Origin: Marinagarivorans cellulosilyticus
GTDB taxonomy: Bacteria; Pseudomonadota; Gammaproteobacteria; Pseudomonadales; Cellvibrionaceae
Reading direction: 5' to 3'
Assembly (NCBI RefSeq): GCF_021655555.1
Contig: NZ_AP023086.1
Span: forward strand, 682,001-746,000
DNA: 64,000 nucleotides
The notes under the pieces are model-generated. The model had not been told where the DNA came from. It ran no database searches and saw nothing but the letters and a program-made list of their open reading frames with translations. Shown here piece after piece: positions 1 to 9,039 of the stretch (positions are counted from its first letter, which is position 1; each line of letters starts with the position of its first letter). A program made the position numbers and the translations under genes.

Positions 1-497
1 TCTTCGGCAGCGGCTAAATCCATCGCAACGATCACGCCTTTACCCGCGGCAAGGCCGTCGGCTTTAATCACGATAGGCGCGCCTTTTTCTTGCAAGTAAG
101 CAAGGGCCGGTTCGACTTCGGTGAATTTCTCGTATTCGGCGGTTGGGATGTTGTGGCGGGCTAAAAAGTCTTTGGTGAAGGCTTTGGAACCCTCTAGCTG
201 GGCTGCACCCTTGCTGGGGCCAAAGCAGGCTAAATCGCGTGCTTGAAAGAAGTCTACAACACCATCAACAAGCGGGACTTCTGGGCCAACAATACTGAGC
301 GCAACGTTATTTTCTTGTGCGAAGGTGGCGAGTTTTTCAAATTCTAAAACGTCGATCTCAACGTTTTTTAATTTACCGTCGCCTTCGGTGCCGGCGTTAC
401 CTGGCGCTAGAAAAACAGTTTCTACGGCTGGGTTTTGTGCGGCTTTCCATGCTAAAGCATGCTCGCGGCCACCGCCGCCGATAATAAGTATATTCAT
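1..497 (-). CDS. purD: phosphoribosylamine-glycine ligase (PurD), N-terminal part, cut by window edge
   Basis: GAR synthetase, the second step of de novo purine synthesis: ATP-dependent joining of glycine to phosphoribosylamine in the cytoplasm. The translation starts MNILIIGGGGREHALAWK, the PurD N-terminal nucleotide-fold signature. It continues with GPEVPLVDG, FGPSKGAAQLEGSK and IVIKADGLAAGKGV, the start of the ATP-grasp domain. About 165 of the usual ~430 residues are visible and the gene runs off the left edge. The ATG is at 497. It lies downstream of purH on the same strand with a 105-bp spacer, the usual purH-purD order. The spacer carries a long hairpin. Confidence 0.95.
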   Translation of the reverse strand, partial: MNILIIGGGGREHALAWKAAQNPAVETVFLAPGNAGTEGDGKLKNVEIDVLEFEKLATFAQENNVALSIVGPEVPLVDGVVDFFQARDLACFGPSKGAAQLEGSKAFTKDFLARHNIPTAEYEKFTEVEPALAYLQEKGAPIVIKADGLAAGKGVIVAMDLAAAE

Positions 498-554
498 TGA
501 TAAATTACCTTATTGGGTAATTGAAAACTGTGGGAGTTGAGGTGCAGCGAATGC

Positions 555-592
555 GTAGGGTAATCGTTGGAATACTCCAATGATTACCCTAC
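555..592 (-). repeat. 17-bp stem-loop in the purH-purD spacer
   Basis: Arms 555-571 and 576-592 pair over 17 positions with one G-T wobble around a 4-nt loop. No T-run follows on the minus strand, so it does not look like an intrinsic terminator. It could be an mRNA processing or stability hairpin between two cotranscribed purine genes, or a dispersed repeat unit. Function is not shown by the sequence. Confidence 0.6.
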
Positions 593-602
593 GGCGTATT
601 GC

Positions 603-2177
603 TTAGTGGCGGAAGTGGCGCATGCCAGTAAACACCATGGCAATACCGGCTTCGTCGGCGGCGGCAATGACTTCTTCGTCGCGCATAGAACCACCTGGTT
701 GAATCACAGCTTTAATGCCTGCTGCCGCTGCGTTATCTAAACCATCGCGGAAGGGGAAGAAGGCATCACTTGCCATAACCGAGCCCGGTACTTCAAGGCC
801 TGCATGTTCAGCTTTAATGCCGGCAATGCGCGCTGAATTAACGCGGCTCATTTGGCCTGCGCCTACACCAATGGTGCGGCCGCCTTTGGCGTAAACAATC
901 GCGTTGGATTTTACCATTTTGGCTGTTTTCCAAGCGAAGAGTAAATCGCTAAGCTCGTCTTCGGTAGGCTGGCGCTTAGTGACGACTTTCAAATCGTCTA
1001 GGCCAATCATGCCGTTGTCGCGGTCTTGTACTAACAGGCCACCGTTAACGCGTTTGTAATCTAGCCCAGTTGCAGGCGTGCCTTGCCATTCGCCGGTCAC
1101 TAATAAGCGAACATTTTTCTTCGCGGTAACGGCTTCTATTGCGGCGGTACTGGCGCTGGGCGCGATAATCACTTCGACGAATTGGCGGGCAACGATGGCT
1201 TCGGCGGTGGCGGCATCTAATTCGCGGTTGAAGGCAATAATGCCGCCAAAGGCGGATTCTGTGTCGGTTTCAAAGGCCTTGTCGTAGGCACTTAAAATAT
1301 CTTCATCAACGGCTACGCCACAGGGGTTGGCGTGCTTAACAATGACGCAAGCCGGCTGGTCAAATTGCTTAACGGTTTCCAGTGCGGCATCGGTATCGGC
1401 GATGTTGTTGTAGCTTAGCTCTTTACCCTGCAATTGTGTTGCGGTGGCAATAGAACCTTGTGCTGGGTTTTTCTCGACGTAAAAAGCGGCTTTTTGGTGC
1501 GGGTTCTCGCCGTAGCGCATTTCTTGCGTTTTGATGAACTGGCTGTTGAAGGTGCGGCTAAAGTCTTCGCTGCCACCTTCCACTAAACGGCCAAAGTAGT
1601 TGGCAATGGCGCCGTCGTAGCTGGCGGTATGCTCGTAAGCTTCAATGGCTAAGTTAAAGCGGGTTTTGTAGCTAATGCCGCCTTCGGCTTCAATTTCGGC
1701 CAAGATGGTTTGGTAGCGGCTGGCGTTAACCACGATGGTGACATCGTTATGGTTTTTGGCTGCTGCACGAACCATAGTTGGGCCGCCGATATCGATGTTT
1801 TCGATGGCATCTTCTAGGCTGCAATCGGGGTTGGCGACGGTATTTTCAAACGGATAAAGGTTAACCACTACAAGGTCGATGGGCTTAATGCCATGGTCTG
1901 CCATAACGGCTTCGTCTACACCGCGGCGGGCTAAAATGCCACCGTGGACTTTAGGGTGCAGGGTTTTTACGCGGCCGGCCATCATTTCGGGGAAGCCGGT
2001 GTAATCAGACACTTCGGTAACGGCGATGTTGCTGTCTTTTAACAGCTTGTAGGTGCCGCCGGTAGACAGTAGTTCTACGCCTTTTGCGGCAAGGGCTTGG
2101 GCAAATTCGACGATGCCGGTTTTATCAGAAACGCTGATAAGTGCACGGCTCACTGCAACATTTTGTGAATGTGGCAT
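603..2177 (-). CDS. purH: bifunctional AICAR formyltransferase / IMP cyclohydrolase (PurH)
   Basis: Catalyses the last two steps to IMP: formyl transfer from 10-formyl-THF to AICAR, then ring closure. The 524-aa length is normal. The N-terminal MGS-like cyclohydrolase domain shows ALISVSDKTGIVEFAQAL, LLSTGGTYKLL and GRVKTLHPKVHGGIL. The C-terminal transformylase domain has YGENPHQKAAFY, the KHANPCGVA motif and a SDAFFPFRDGLDNAA stretch. It is transcribed with purD. The fis terminator lies 32 bp upstream of its ATG region, so its promoter is close to the start. folD, which supplies one-carbon folates, is elsewhere in the window. Confidence 0.98.
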   Translation of the reverse strand: MPHSQNVAVSRALISVSDKTGIVEFAQALAAKGVELLSTGGTYKLLKDSNIAVTEVSDYTGFPEMMAGRVKTLHPKVHGGILARRGVDEAVMADHGIKPIDLVVVNLYPFENTVANPDCSLEDAIENIDIGGPTMVRAAAKNHNDVTIVVNASRYQTILAEIEAEGGISYKTRFNLAIEAYEHTASYDGAIANYFGRLVEGGSEDFSRTFNSQFIKTQEMRYGENPHQKAAFYVEKNPAQGSIATATQLQGKELSYNNIADTDAALETVKQFDQPACVIVKHANPCGVAVDEDILSAYDKAFETDTESAFGGIIAFNRELDAATAEAIVARQFVEVIIAPSASTAAIEAVTAKKNVRLLVTGEWQGTPATGLDYKRVNGGLLVQDRDNGMIGLDDLKVVTKRQPTEDELSDLLFAWKTAKMVKSNAIVYAKGGRTIGVGAGQMSRVNSARIAGIKAEHAGLEVPGSVMASDAFFPFRDGLDNAAAAGIKAVIQPGGSMRDEEVIAAADEAGIAMVFTGMRHFRH

Positions 2178-2208
2178 GGTGGTGATGTCCTCAGACTTTT
2201 TAACAAAT

Positions 2209-2254
2209 TAAAAAAACGACAACGCCTTGCTAACCGGTAGATTAGCAAGGCGTT
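2209..2254 (-). terminator. intrinsic terminator after dusB-fis
   Basis: Perfect 13-bp arms at 2221-2233 and 2242-2254. On the minus strand they are followed, after GTCG, by a run of seven T. It sits 14 bp past the fis stop and upstream of purH. Confidence 0.85.
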
Positions 2255-2267
2255 TGGAAGGGCTGTT

Positions 2268-2618
2268 TTACAGTAAACCGTATTGCTTCAGTTTTTTGCG
2301 CAGGGTACCGCGGTTTAAGCCAAGTACGTGCGCCGCTTTGGTTTGGTTGTGGCGGCAGTACTTCATTACAACTTCAAGTAAGGGGGCTTCTACTTCTGAT
2401 AACACCATATCGTAGACTTCGGTAACTTCTTGGCCTTCCAGATTCTGGAAGTAATTAGTAACCGCTTGTTCTACGTAATCGCGCAAAGATTGCGCTTGGC
2501 CCACTTGCTGGCGTTGCTCAGGTTGCGAAAACTGAGGCACTGGCGCGCTGGGAGCTGCGACAGCTGCGGTGGTGGGTTCTTGATGACGTTCAGTGATAAA
2601 AGGTTCGGCTGAATTCAT
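2268..2618 (-). CDS. fis: DNA-binding protein Fis
   Basis: Nucleoid-associated bending protein and global regulator. The C-terminal helix-turn-helix is textbook Fis: QTKAAHVLGLNRGTLRKKLKQYGLL at about residues 92-116, preceded by the dimerisation helices (LRDYVEQAVTNYFQNL). At 116 aa it is slightly longer than the 98-aa E. coli protein because of a proline/alanine-rich N-terminal tail of about 35 residues; an internal start is possible. Its start overlaps the dusB stop by 4 nt, so the pair is translationally coupled in the classic dusB-fis operon. Confidence 0.95.
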   Translation of the reverse strand: MNSAEPFITERHQEPTTAAVAAPSAPVPQFSQPEQRQQVGQAQSLRDYVEQAVTNYFQNLEGQEVTEVYDMVLSEVEAPLLEVVMKYCRHNQTKAAHVLGLNRGTLRKKLKQYGLL

Positions 2619-3637
2619 GCGGCTTCTTCCTCTAATGGTAAGTGCTCGGTAAAAAGTGTGCGTACGAGCTTTAATTGTTCTTGGGGTAAGAGCAACGGGT
2701 TAAATTGACGACGCGCGGCCTTTACGGCTTCTTGTGTCGGCAGGTGCTTGTCCATGTACCAGGCAAAGTGTTTACGCGCAATGCGCACACCATGCTCCTG
2801 GCCATAGAAGTTATACATGGCGTTAAGGTGCTTAAGTAGCGTTTGAGCGACCTCGGCCAAGTGGGGTTGTTGCGCTTTTTCGCCAGTGGCCAAAAAGGCA
2901 TTAATTTGTTGGAAAAGCCACGGGTTACCTTGGGTTGCGCGGCCAATCATTACCGCTGCTGCGCCGGTTTGTTCGAGTACTTGCTGGGCTTTTTCTGGGC
3001 TATTGATGTCGCCGTTGGCGATAACAGGAAGGTCGGTTTCGGTAACGACTGCCGCAATGGTGCTGTACTCGGCTTCGCCGTTAAAGCGGCAAGCTCGGGT
3101 TCGGCCGTGTACTGTTAGCAGCTGAATACCTGCATCTTGGGCGATGCGGGCAATGCGGCAGGCATTTTTGTTGTTGGTATCCCAGCCTGTGCGAATTTTT
3201 AGCGTAACGGGAACAAGGCTAGCTTCTACCACCGCTTGCAGTATGTCATTTACCAAGCCTTCGTCTTGCAGTAACGCAGAACCTGCGGCTTTGTTACAGA
3301 CTTTTTTAGCGGGGCAGCCCATGTTGATATCGACAATATGAGCGCCAGCATCAACGCAAGCTTTGGCTGCTTCAGCCATTTGGGTTGGCTCGCTGCCGGC
3401 AATTTGTACGCTGCGCAGGCCGTTTTCGCCATCACTTTTCAGGCGGTTTTGTGATTTACGGCTTTGCCATAGGTGGGTTTGAGAGGTCACCATTTCACTC
3501 ACTGCCAGCGCTGCGCCTTGTGTTCTGCACAAGTTGCGAAAGGGCTGGTCAGAAATGCCTGCCATGGGCGCAAGTACCGCGCGACCCTCGATGGCGTATG
3601 GCCCAATGTGAAACAAATTGATCCCCCTAGGATACAT
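2615..3637 (-). CDS. dusB: tRNA-dihydrouridine synthase B
   Basis: FMN- and NADPH-dependent reduction of uridine to dihydrouridine in the tRNA D loop. The 340-aa protein shows the Dus signatures: LAPMAGISDQPFRNLCR near the N terminus, DINMGCPAKKVCNKAAGSALL with the catalytic Cys, LTVHGRTRACRFNG, and the phosphate-binding VIANGDINSPEKA / VMIGRATQGNPWLF. It is the first gene of the dusB-fis operon, with a 4-nt overlap to fis. Confidence 0.96.
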   Translation of the reverse strand: MYPRGINLFHIGPYAIEGRAVLAPMAGISDQPFRNLCRTQGAALAVSEMVTSQTHLWQSRKSQNRLKSDGENGLRSVQIAGSEPTQMAEAAKACVDAGAHIVDINMGCPAKKVCNKAAGSALLQDEGLVNDILQAVVEASLVPVTLKIRTGWDTNNKNACRIARIAQDAGIQLLTVHGRTRACRFNGEAEYSTIAAVVTETDLPVIANGDINSPEKAQQVLEQTGAAAVMIGRATQGNPWLFQQINAFLATGEKAQQPHLAEVAQTLLKHLNAMYNFYGQEHGVRIARKHFAWYMDKHLPTQEAVKAARRQFNPLLLPQEQLKLVRTLFTEHLPLEEEAA

Positions 3638-4044
3638 CTGGCAAGCTTTAGCGCTTGTTGGGCACGGTTATGGGTGCCGGTATATCTTAAGCCTAACAAT
3701 GTAAGCGTTATATGTTCGTGCTCTTTGTGTTTGAGCTTTTCCTCCGGTGCGGAGGCCTAATGAGGCTTGCTAATGCAGTGGTTCTTTCGCTAAAACAGCG
3801 CGTTATGCAGCTGGATTTGGGGAAGCCATTAATGCTTAGTGCGGGCTGGAAGTCCGCCTCAAAAAAGGGCGGCCATCATACCTCTACAGCCTTATTTTCA
3901 AAAGTATAATTTGACCAAATTGACTAAAAAATAGCTAATCTTTACTGACTTTTTGTCGCCAGAGTGGAAGCCGTTTCACACGCTTGTCATTTTCTGCTCT
4001 GCTTGGTGAAACTTTGTCTTGCTGTGTTCGCTTTTTGTCTAGTG
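3638..4044. other. 407-bp gene-free spacer upstream of dusB
   Basis: Lies between dusB and the downstream end of the DUF3426 gene, and should hold the dusB-fis promoter. A short GC hairpin (arms 3741-3746 and 3750-3755) is present without a T-run. The stretch 3895-3945 is strongly AT-rich, with TTGAC-like hexamers on both strands, but I could not fix a convincing -35/-10 pair. No coding signal was seen. Confidence 0.5.
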
Positions 4045-5394
4045 CTACTCGTCGATAACTATTTTATAACTCACGGCACCTTTACCTGGGTCGACCAGCT
4101 CAAGCGAAAGGTGGATTGCTTTTAGCGAGGGCATCATAGAGGCGCCGGTTAAATCACCGCCTAAGTATTCGTTGGGCTCGAATGCTCGGCTTGCCACCAC
4201 CTTGTTTTTAATATTGCTGAATATTAAAACGAGCTTTGGAAAGGGTTGCTCGTAAAGGGCGTGGTTTTGTATCACCACATCAACCAGTAGTGCGCCTTCT
4301 GTGCTGGGGTGGGTGCGAACCAAAAGGTTGGTTGTGCGTATTTTTCGCAAGTTTTTACGAATAGGTAGCTCGCAGCCAAGGTGTTCGCAGGCGATCGCGT
4401 AATACTGGCGATAGGGGTCTTTGATGCTGAGCTCATCAAATTTGAGCCAGGCAATTTGAGCTGCCAGCGCAGCACCAGCGCACATTGCCAGTACAAGCCA
4501 AATTATGCGGCTCAACCAGACTGGGCGCTTGGCGGTATATTGAAGTTCTACGGCCTCAACCTCGATGGCGTCGACTAAAGTTCTTGGTGCTTGAGGGCCT
4601 GCGTCACTTGCTTGCTTGGCGGCATCGAGTTCTTGTTGCAGCTCGGCGAAATCTTTTTCGGCAATTTCGACTTCGGGTTCAGGCTCTTCCGCTTTTGAGG
4701 CCGCATATTCTTCAGCTTTTTTAGCGGCAGCTGTAGGTTCTTCGCTGGCGGCTTGCTCTTTATTGGTTGGAGAGCCTTCACTTTCTTTATCGCTAACGGC
4801 GGTATTGCTAGGAGCTGTTTCGTCCAGCAATGCAGACCTAGCCACGGAAGCGTCTTTTTGTTCGTTATGTGTTGGTTGTAAGTGTTCTGACTTCTGGTTT
4901 GCTTTGTTAGGCTCTGCCTGGGGTGCTTGCTCTGGTTCTGGTTCTGGTTCTGGCTCGCTAGGCGTGATGCTTTCGGTTGGTGGCTCTTCTGGTGTAGTTT
5001 CGCTGGCAGGCTTTTTGTTTAAGCCTAGCTGCGACGGGTTATGTCCTTCGTCTTCTAATAATTGTAGCGCCCAACTTTCGTCATCATCGACTTCAGTCGC
5101 AGATTGCTCTTCGACTTTTTCAAGAATACTTTTAACGCGCTCAGTTGACGGGTCGACTTCGGGGGGGGCGTCTCGCAACTCATCTAGCTCGAGATCATCG
5201 CTGATGAGTAAGTCATCATCGTCGTCCAGTAGTGCTCTAGAGGATTTTTGTAGGCTATTTGTTAGGTTTTCGCGCCCGTTAAACACATTAAGGCAGGAAC
5301 CACAGCGTACTGCACCGTTAGCGGTGTTGAGGTGCGCGTCTGTTACGTTAAACGCAGTAGAGCACTTGGGGCAGCGGGTTATCAAGCTTGTCAT
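4045..5394 (-). CDS. zinc-ribbon and DUF3426 inner-membrane protein
   Basis: 449 aa. The N terminus is an MJ0042-type zinc ribbon with two CxxC pairs (C8/C11 and C31/C34). Next comes a very long acidic, Ser/Glu/Pro-rich low-complexity region (about 50-290) with short PEPEPE-type repeats. One transmembrane helix follows near 300-322 (WLSRIIWLVLAMCAGAALAA), then a C-terminal DUF3426 domain of about 120 residues ending in a beta-rich segment. Function is unknown; the family is usually found next to prmA, as here. The disordered linker is longer than in most homologues I know. Confidence 0.85.
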   Translation of the reverse strand: MTSLITRCPKCSTAFNVTDAHLNTANGAVRCGSCLNVFNGRENLTNSLQKSSRALLDDDDDLLISDDLELDELRDAPPEVDPSTERVKSILEKVEEQSATEVDDDESWALQLLEDEGHNPSQLGLNKKPASETTPEEPPTESITPSEPEPEPEPEQAPQAEPNKANQKSEHLQPTHNEQKDASVARSALLDETAPSNTAVSDKESEGSPTNKEQAASEEPTAAAKKAEEYAASKAEEPEPEVEIAEKDFAELQQELDAAKQASDAGPQAPRTLVDAIEVEAVELQYTAKRPVWLSRIIWLVLAMCAGAALAAQIAWLKFDELSIKDPYRQYYAIACEHLGCELPIRKNLRKIRTTNLLVRTHPSTEGALLVDVVIQNHALYEQPFPKLVLIFSNIKNKVVASRAFEPNEYLGGDLTGASMMPSLKAIHLSLELVDPGKGAVSYKIVIDE

Positions 5395-5441
5395 ATGTTT
5401 TTGTTATAGCTCGGTTGCGAAAAGGGCAAAACGGTTATTGT

Positions 5442-6314
5442 CTATGCGTGCTTGGTTGCGGTCAAGCGAACCCATTCCTCTTTTTTCGCTACCGGGTCAA
5501 AGTCAAAAAACGGTGCGTAGGCGGCCTGTACAGCTTCGGCTTGTGTCGCAAGAATGCCAGATAAGCATAGCTTACCGCCGGGTTTTACCAAGGGTGTTAG
5601 TGTTGGCGCTAGCTCGACAAGGGGGCCGGCCAGTATGTTAGCGACCATAACATCAACGGGGCTATTTGAGCATTTATCCGGGAACACAACGGGGAAGCGT
5701 TCTGCGGCAATAGCATTGCGTTGGGCGTTATCTTGCGTGGCGAGTAGGGCTTGCGGGTCGATATCGACACCTAGTACCTGTTTGGCGCCCAGTAATATTG
5801 CCCCAATGCCTAAAATGCCAGAGCCGCAGCCGTAGTCGATAATGTCTTTATCGGTTAGAGCTTGAGTCGCTAGCCACTGTAGGCATAAGAAAGTTGTGGG
5901 GTGCGTGCCGGTGCCAAACGCTAGGCCAGGGTCCAGCAGTAGGTTAACGGCCTCGGGGTTGGGGGGCGCTATCCAGCTGGGGCAAATCCAAAAGTTATCG
6001 CCGCATTGAATGGGGTTGTAATGCTGCATCCATTCGCGCTCCCAGTCTTTGTCTTCAACGATATGCCACTTGAAGTTTGCTTTCGTCGGCAGTTGTAGTT
6101 GTGAATCGATGGTGGATGTATCGACTTCGGCTTCGAATAGTCCAGTGACACGGGTTTCTGACCACAGAGGCGTTTCCCCTAATGCCGGCTCAAAAATGGG
6201 TTGGTCGGCGTTATCTTGCAATGTTACCGACAGCGCACCGACCTCCATGAGTTGATCCTCGATGAGCGGCGCATCTTCGCGGTTAGTATTGATGTGGATC
6301 TCAAGCCAAGGCAT
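5442..6314 (-). CDS. prmA: ribosomal protein L11 methyltransferase
   Basis: SAM-dependent trimethylation of ribosomal protein L11. Starting at the ATG at 6314 gives 290 aa beginning MPWLEIHINTNRED, matching the family length of about 293. A longer reading frame to 6395 is open but runs into the accC terminator hairpin, so it is not used. It has an N-terminal substrate-recognition domain, then the class I methyltransferase motif DYGCGSGILGIGAILLGA, the acidic VDIDPQAL and VANILAGPL. It precedes the DUF3426 gene in the same direction. Confidence 0.95.
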   Translation of the reverse strand: MPWLEIHINTNREDAPLIEDQLMEVGALSVTLQDNADQPIFEPALGETPLWSETRVTGLFEAEVDTSTIDSQLQLPTKANFKWHIVEDKDWEREWMQHYNPIQCGDNFWICPSWIAPPNPEAVNLLLDPGLAFGTGTHPTTFLCLQWLATQALTDKDIIDYGCGSGILGIGAILLGAKQVLGVDIDPQALLATQDNAQRNAIAAERFPVVFPDKCSNSPVDVMVANILAGPLVELAPTLTPLVKPGGKLCLSGILATQAEAVQAAYAPFFDFDPVAKKEEWVRLTATKHA

Positions 6315-6362
6315 GTCGTGTCTCTGATTTTGGTATTTGCAGGGCATTGCTAGCAGCGCGTA

Positions 6363-6427
6363 AAAACAAAAACACCCAAGCTTGCCGGCCCGCATATTAT
6401 TAACAGCGGGTTTTTTAAGCTTGGGTG
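6363..6427 (-). terminator. intrinsic terminator after accC
   Basis: Perfect outer stem of 11 bp (6373-6383 with 6417-6427) enclosing an inner CCCGC/GCGGG stem. On the minus strand it is followed by a TTTTTGTTTTT tract. It closes the aroQ-accB-accC transcription unit. Confidence 0.9.
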
Positions 6428-6444
6428 CTAGCGTGGTTTTGGGC

Positions 6445-7794
6445 TTACTTTAGCTGCAATTTCTTTTCGAGGTAGTGAATATTTACACCACCTTCGCCAA
6501 ATGCACCATCGCGAACAAGGTCGTTCTGTAGTGGGATATTGGTTTTGATGCCGTCGATAATCAATTCGTCGAGCGCAACGCGCATACGCGTTAAGGCTGC
6601 AGAGCGATCGCGTGCATGGGTGATCACCTTAGCGATCATAGAATCGTAGTAAGGCGGCACTTTGTAGCCTGAGTAAATGTGTGAGTCTACTCGTACACCT
6701 AACCCGCCAGGAGCATGAAATGCGCTAATGGTTCCTGGGCTTGGCATGAAGGTGTCTGGGTCTTCGGCGTTAATGCGACACTCAAATGCGTGCCCGCGAA
6801 CCTGTACGTCATCTTGAGTGATGCTAAGTGGCAGCCCAGAGCAAACGCGAACTTGCTCTTTGATAAGATCGATACCGGTAATCATTTCGGTAACGGGGTG
6901 CTCAACCTGAATACGGGTATTCATCTCGATAAAGTAGTAGCTACCGTCTTCGTATAAAAACTCGAAGGTACCGGCGCCACGGTAACCGATATCAATACAG
7001 GCTTTTACGCAAGAGGCAAAAACGGCCTGGCGAGCTTCTTCGTCAAGGTGCGGTGCGGGGGCTTCTTCCAATACTTTTTGATGGCGGCGCTGCAGTGAGC
7101 AGTCGCGATCGTAAAGGTGAACGGCGTTGCCTTGCCCATCAGACATAACTTGAACTTCGACGTGGCGTGGGTTTTGGAGGAATTTCTCCATATATACTGT
7201 GCCGTCACCAAAGCAAGATTGTGCTTCAGAGCGCGTTAAGTTAATAGAATTGATAAGCGCCGCTTCGGTATGAACGACGCGCATGCCACGACCACCACCG
7301 CCGGCTGCCGCTTTAATAATAATCGGGTAGCCAATGCGCGCGGCGATATCTAGGCAGCGCTGTGGGTCGTTTTCGGGAAGTGCGCCGTCGGAACCCGGTA
7401 CTGTGGGGACGCCTGCCTTCTTCATAGCTTCAATGGCGCACACCTTATCGCCCATTAAGCGAATGGTGTCGGCATCTGGGCCTATGAACGTGAAGCCACT
7501 TTTATGGACCTGTTCTGCAAAGTCAGCGTTCTCCGCGAGGAAGCCGTAGCCTGGGTGAACGGCTACAGAGTCGGTAATTTCCATTGCGCTGATAATCGCT
7601 GGAATATTTAAGTAACTATTTGTGGAGGCGTTGGGGCCAATGCAAACAGACTCGTCAGCAAGTTTAACGTGCATCAAGTCTTTGTCGGCTTGTGAATAAA
7701 CCGCGACGGTTTTAATGCCGAGCTCTTTGCAGGCGCGTAATACGCGCAGTGCAATTTCACCGCGATTGGCTATGAGAACCTTGTCAAACAACAT
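6445..7794 (-). CDS. accC: acetyl-CoA carboxylase, biotin carboxylase subunit
   Basis: ATP- and bicarbonate-dependent carboxylation of the biotin on AccB, the first half-reaction of malonyl-CoA synthesis. The 449-aa length is standard. The ATP-grasp glycine loop KAAAGGGGRGM, the IEMNTRIQVEHPVTE active-site motif and RGHAFECRINAEDP are all intact. It lies 17 bp downstream of accB, and the unit is followed by a strong terminator. Confidence 0.98.
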   Translation of the reverse strand: MLFDKVLIANRGEIALRVLRACKELGIKTVAVYSQADKDLMHVKLADESVCIGPNASTNSYLNIPAIISAMEITDSVAVHPGYGFLAENADFAEQVHKSGFTFIGPDADTIRLMGDKVCAIEAMKKAGVPTVPGSDGALPENDPQRCLDIAARIGYPIIIKAAAGGGGRGMRVVHTEAALINSINLTRSEAQSCFGDGTVYMEKFLQNPRHVEVQVMSDGQGNAVHLYDRDCSLQRRHQKVLEEAPAPHLDEEARQAVFASCVKACIDIGYRGAGTFEFLYEDGSYYFIEMNTRIQVEHPVTEMITGIDLIKEQVRVCSGLPLSITQDDVQVRGHAFECRINAEDPDTFMPSPGTISAFHAPGGLGVRVDSHIYSGYKVPPYYDSMIAKVITHARDRSAALTRMRVALDELIIDGIKTNIPLQNDLVRDGAFGEGGVNIHYLEKKLQLK

Positions 7795-7811
7795 GGGTAT
7801 TCCTCAGTGGC

Positions 7812-8270
7812 TTAGGCGATGATAACGAGGGGCTGGTCGAACTCAACTGGCTCGCCATCTTTAACCAAAATTTCTTCGATTACGCCGGCTTTATCGGCTT
7901 CGATTTGGTTCATCATTTTCATGGCTTCAACAATACAAATAACATCACCAACTTTAACGGTTTGGCCTACGCTAACAAAATTGTCGGCGCCTGGGCTGGA
8001 TGCGCCATAAAAAGTGCCAACCATTGGCGACTTAACGGCGTGGCCAGTTGGCGCTGCAGGTGCAGCGGCCGGCGCGGCAGTAGGAGCGGCTGCGGCGGGC
8101 GCTGGAGCTGGCGCAGCGGGTGCGGGTTGCGCATACGCTTGCATGGGCACCATTTGGTTGCGAGAGCCACGGCTAATGCGTACTGACTCTTCGCCTTCGC
8201 TAATTTCTAGCTCTTCAATATTGGATTCTTCAAGTAGCTCTATTAGCTTTTTGATTTTACGAATATCCAT
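7812..8270 (-). CDS. accB: biotin carboxyl carrier protein of acetyl-CoA carboxylase
   Basis: Carries the biotin that shuttles carboxyl groups between AccC and the carboxyltransferase. The start at 8270 (MDIRKIKKLIELL) has a good AGAGGT ribosome-binding site and gives 152 aa. Order: an N-terminal helical region (1-40), an Ala/Pro-rich flexible linker (about 45-75), and a C-terminal biotinyl domain with the EAMKMMNQ biotinylation motif. An upstream in-frame codon at 8324 would add 18 residues that do not fit the family. Confidence 0.97.
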   Translation of the reverse strand: MDIRKIKKLIELLEESNIEELEISEGEESVRISRGSRNQMVPMQAYAQPAPAAPAPAPAAAAPTAAPAAAPAAPTGHAVKSPMVGTFYGASSPGADNFVSVGQTVKVGDVICIVEAMKMMNQIEADKAGVIEEILVKDGEPVEFDQPLVIIA

Positions 8271-8298
8271 GATGACCTCTTCTTTTGGGATCAATAAA

Positions 8299-8745
8299 TT
8301 AAGTGTTTGCACCGAGCGCATCAAATGCCGCGATCAGTGCGAGTGTGTAACTGGTGGCTCCGAAGCCGCAAATAACGCCCTTAGCAATATCGGATAAATA
8401 CGAATGCTGCCTAAACGGTTCGCGAGCATGCACATTTGAGAGGTGGCACTCCACAAAGGGTATAGCCACACCTGCAAGTGCATCTCTAAGGGCGACACTT
8501 GTATGGGTAAATGCTGCCGGGTTAATTACAATAAAGTCGACGAGCTGAATGCGAGCTTTATGAATAGCGTCTATCAGTTCGTGTTCTGCATTGCTTTGTA
8601 AAATAGTGACAGCATGGCCCGCATCTTGGCACTGAGACTGTATGCGCTTGTTTATGTCATCGAGGGTGTCGCGGCCATAGGTTTCGGGCTCACGGGTACC
8701 TAATAGATTAAGGTTGGGGCCGTGGAGAACCAGAATACTTGCCAT
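8299..8745 (-). CDS. aroQ: type II 3-dehydroquinate dehydratase
   Basis: Third step of the shikimate pathway. At 148 aa it has the type II fold signatures: VLHGPNLNLLGTREPETYG with the catalytic Tyr, FIVINPAAFTHTSVALRDAL, VECHLSNVHAREPFRQHSYLS, and the C-terminal GVICGFGATSY. The aroQ-accB-accC order is common in gammaproteobacteria. The 28-bp gap to accB suggests cotranscription. Confidence 0.97.
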   Translation of the reverse strand: MASILVLHGPNLNLLGTREPETYGRDTLDDINKRIQSQCQDAGHAVTILQSNAEHELIDAIHKARIQLVDFIVINPAAFTHTSVALRDALAGVAIPFVECHLSNVHAREPFRQHSYLSDIAKGVICGFGATSYTLALIAAFDALGANT

Positions 8746-9000
8746 GGGCGTTCCTCGTTGAAGTTTCTAAGTGATCACCAATGTGGGGAGTCGCTTAGTT
8801 GAGTCAGTCGTTAGCGAAGCGAAGCGCAATTACTGCGCGGGGCTTCGCAAAAAAAGTAGGGCGTGATTGTGCCTAAATTGTATCTGACTGTCTATATCAA
8901 TAAGATGGTTTAGCGTAAATCTCTGCAAATGCCTGCTAAATTGCCGAAATTTAAGGGAGTTATATTGCGCGATAGGCGTTGTGATAGTTTTGAGCAATAA

Positions 9001-9023
9001 AAAAGGGCCCTAGGGGCCCTTTT
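9001..9023 (-). terminator. intrinsic terminator after dsbD
   Basis: A 10-bp perfect arm pair (AAAAGGGCCC and its complement) around a short loop, 16 bp past the dsbD stop. On the minus strand it ends in six T. It separates dsbD from the aroQ promoter region. Confidence 0.85.
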
Positions 9024-9039
9024 AGTAATGGTTGCTTTT

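Noticed and set aside
4616..5641. Plus-strand 341-codon Ser-rich frame
   Set aside because: It is opposite the low-complexity part of the DUF3426 gene; Ser runs result from reading the reverse of Glu/Asp repeats.
8814..8848. GCGAAGC/GCTTCGC hairpin upstream of aroQ
   Set aside because: Its T-rich flank is on the wrong side to be a minus-strand terminator, and I cannot tie it to a known leader of aroQ-accBC.
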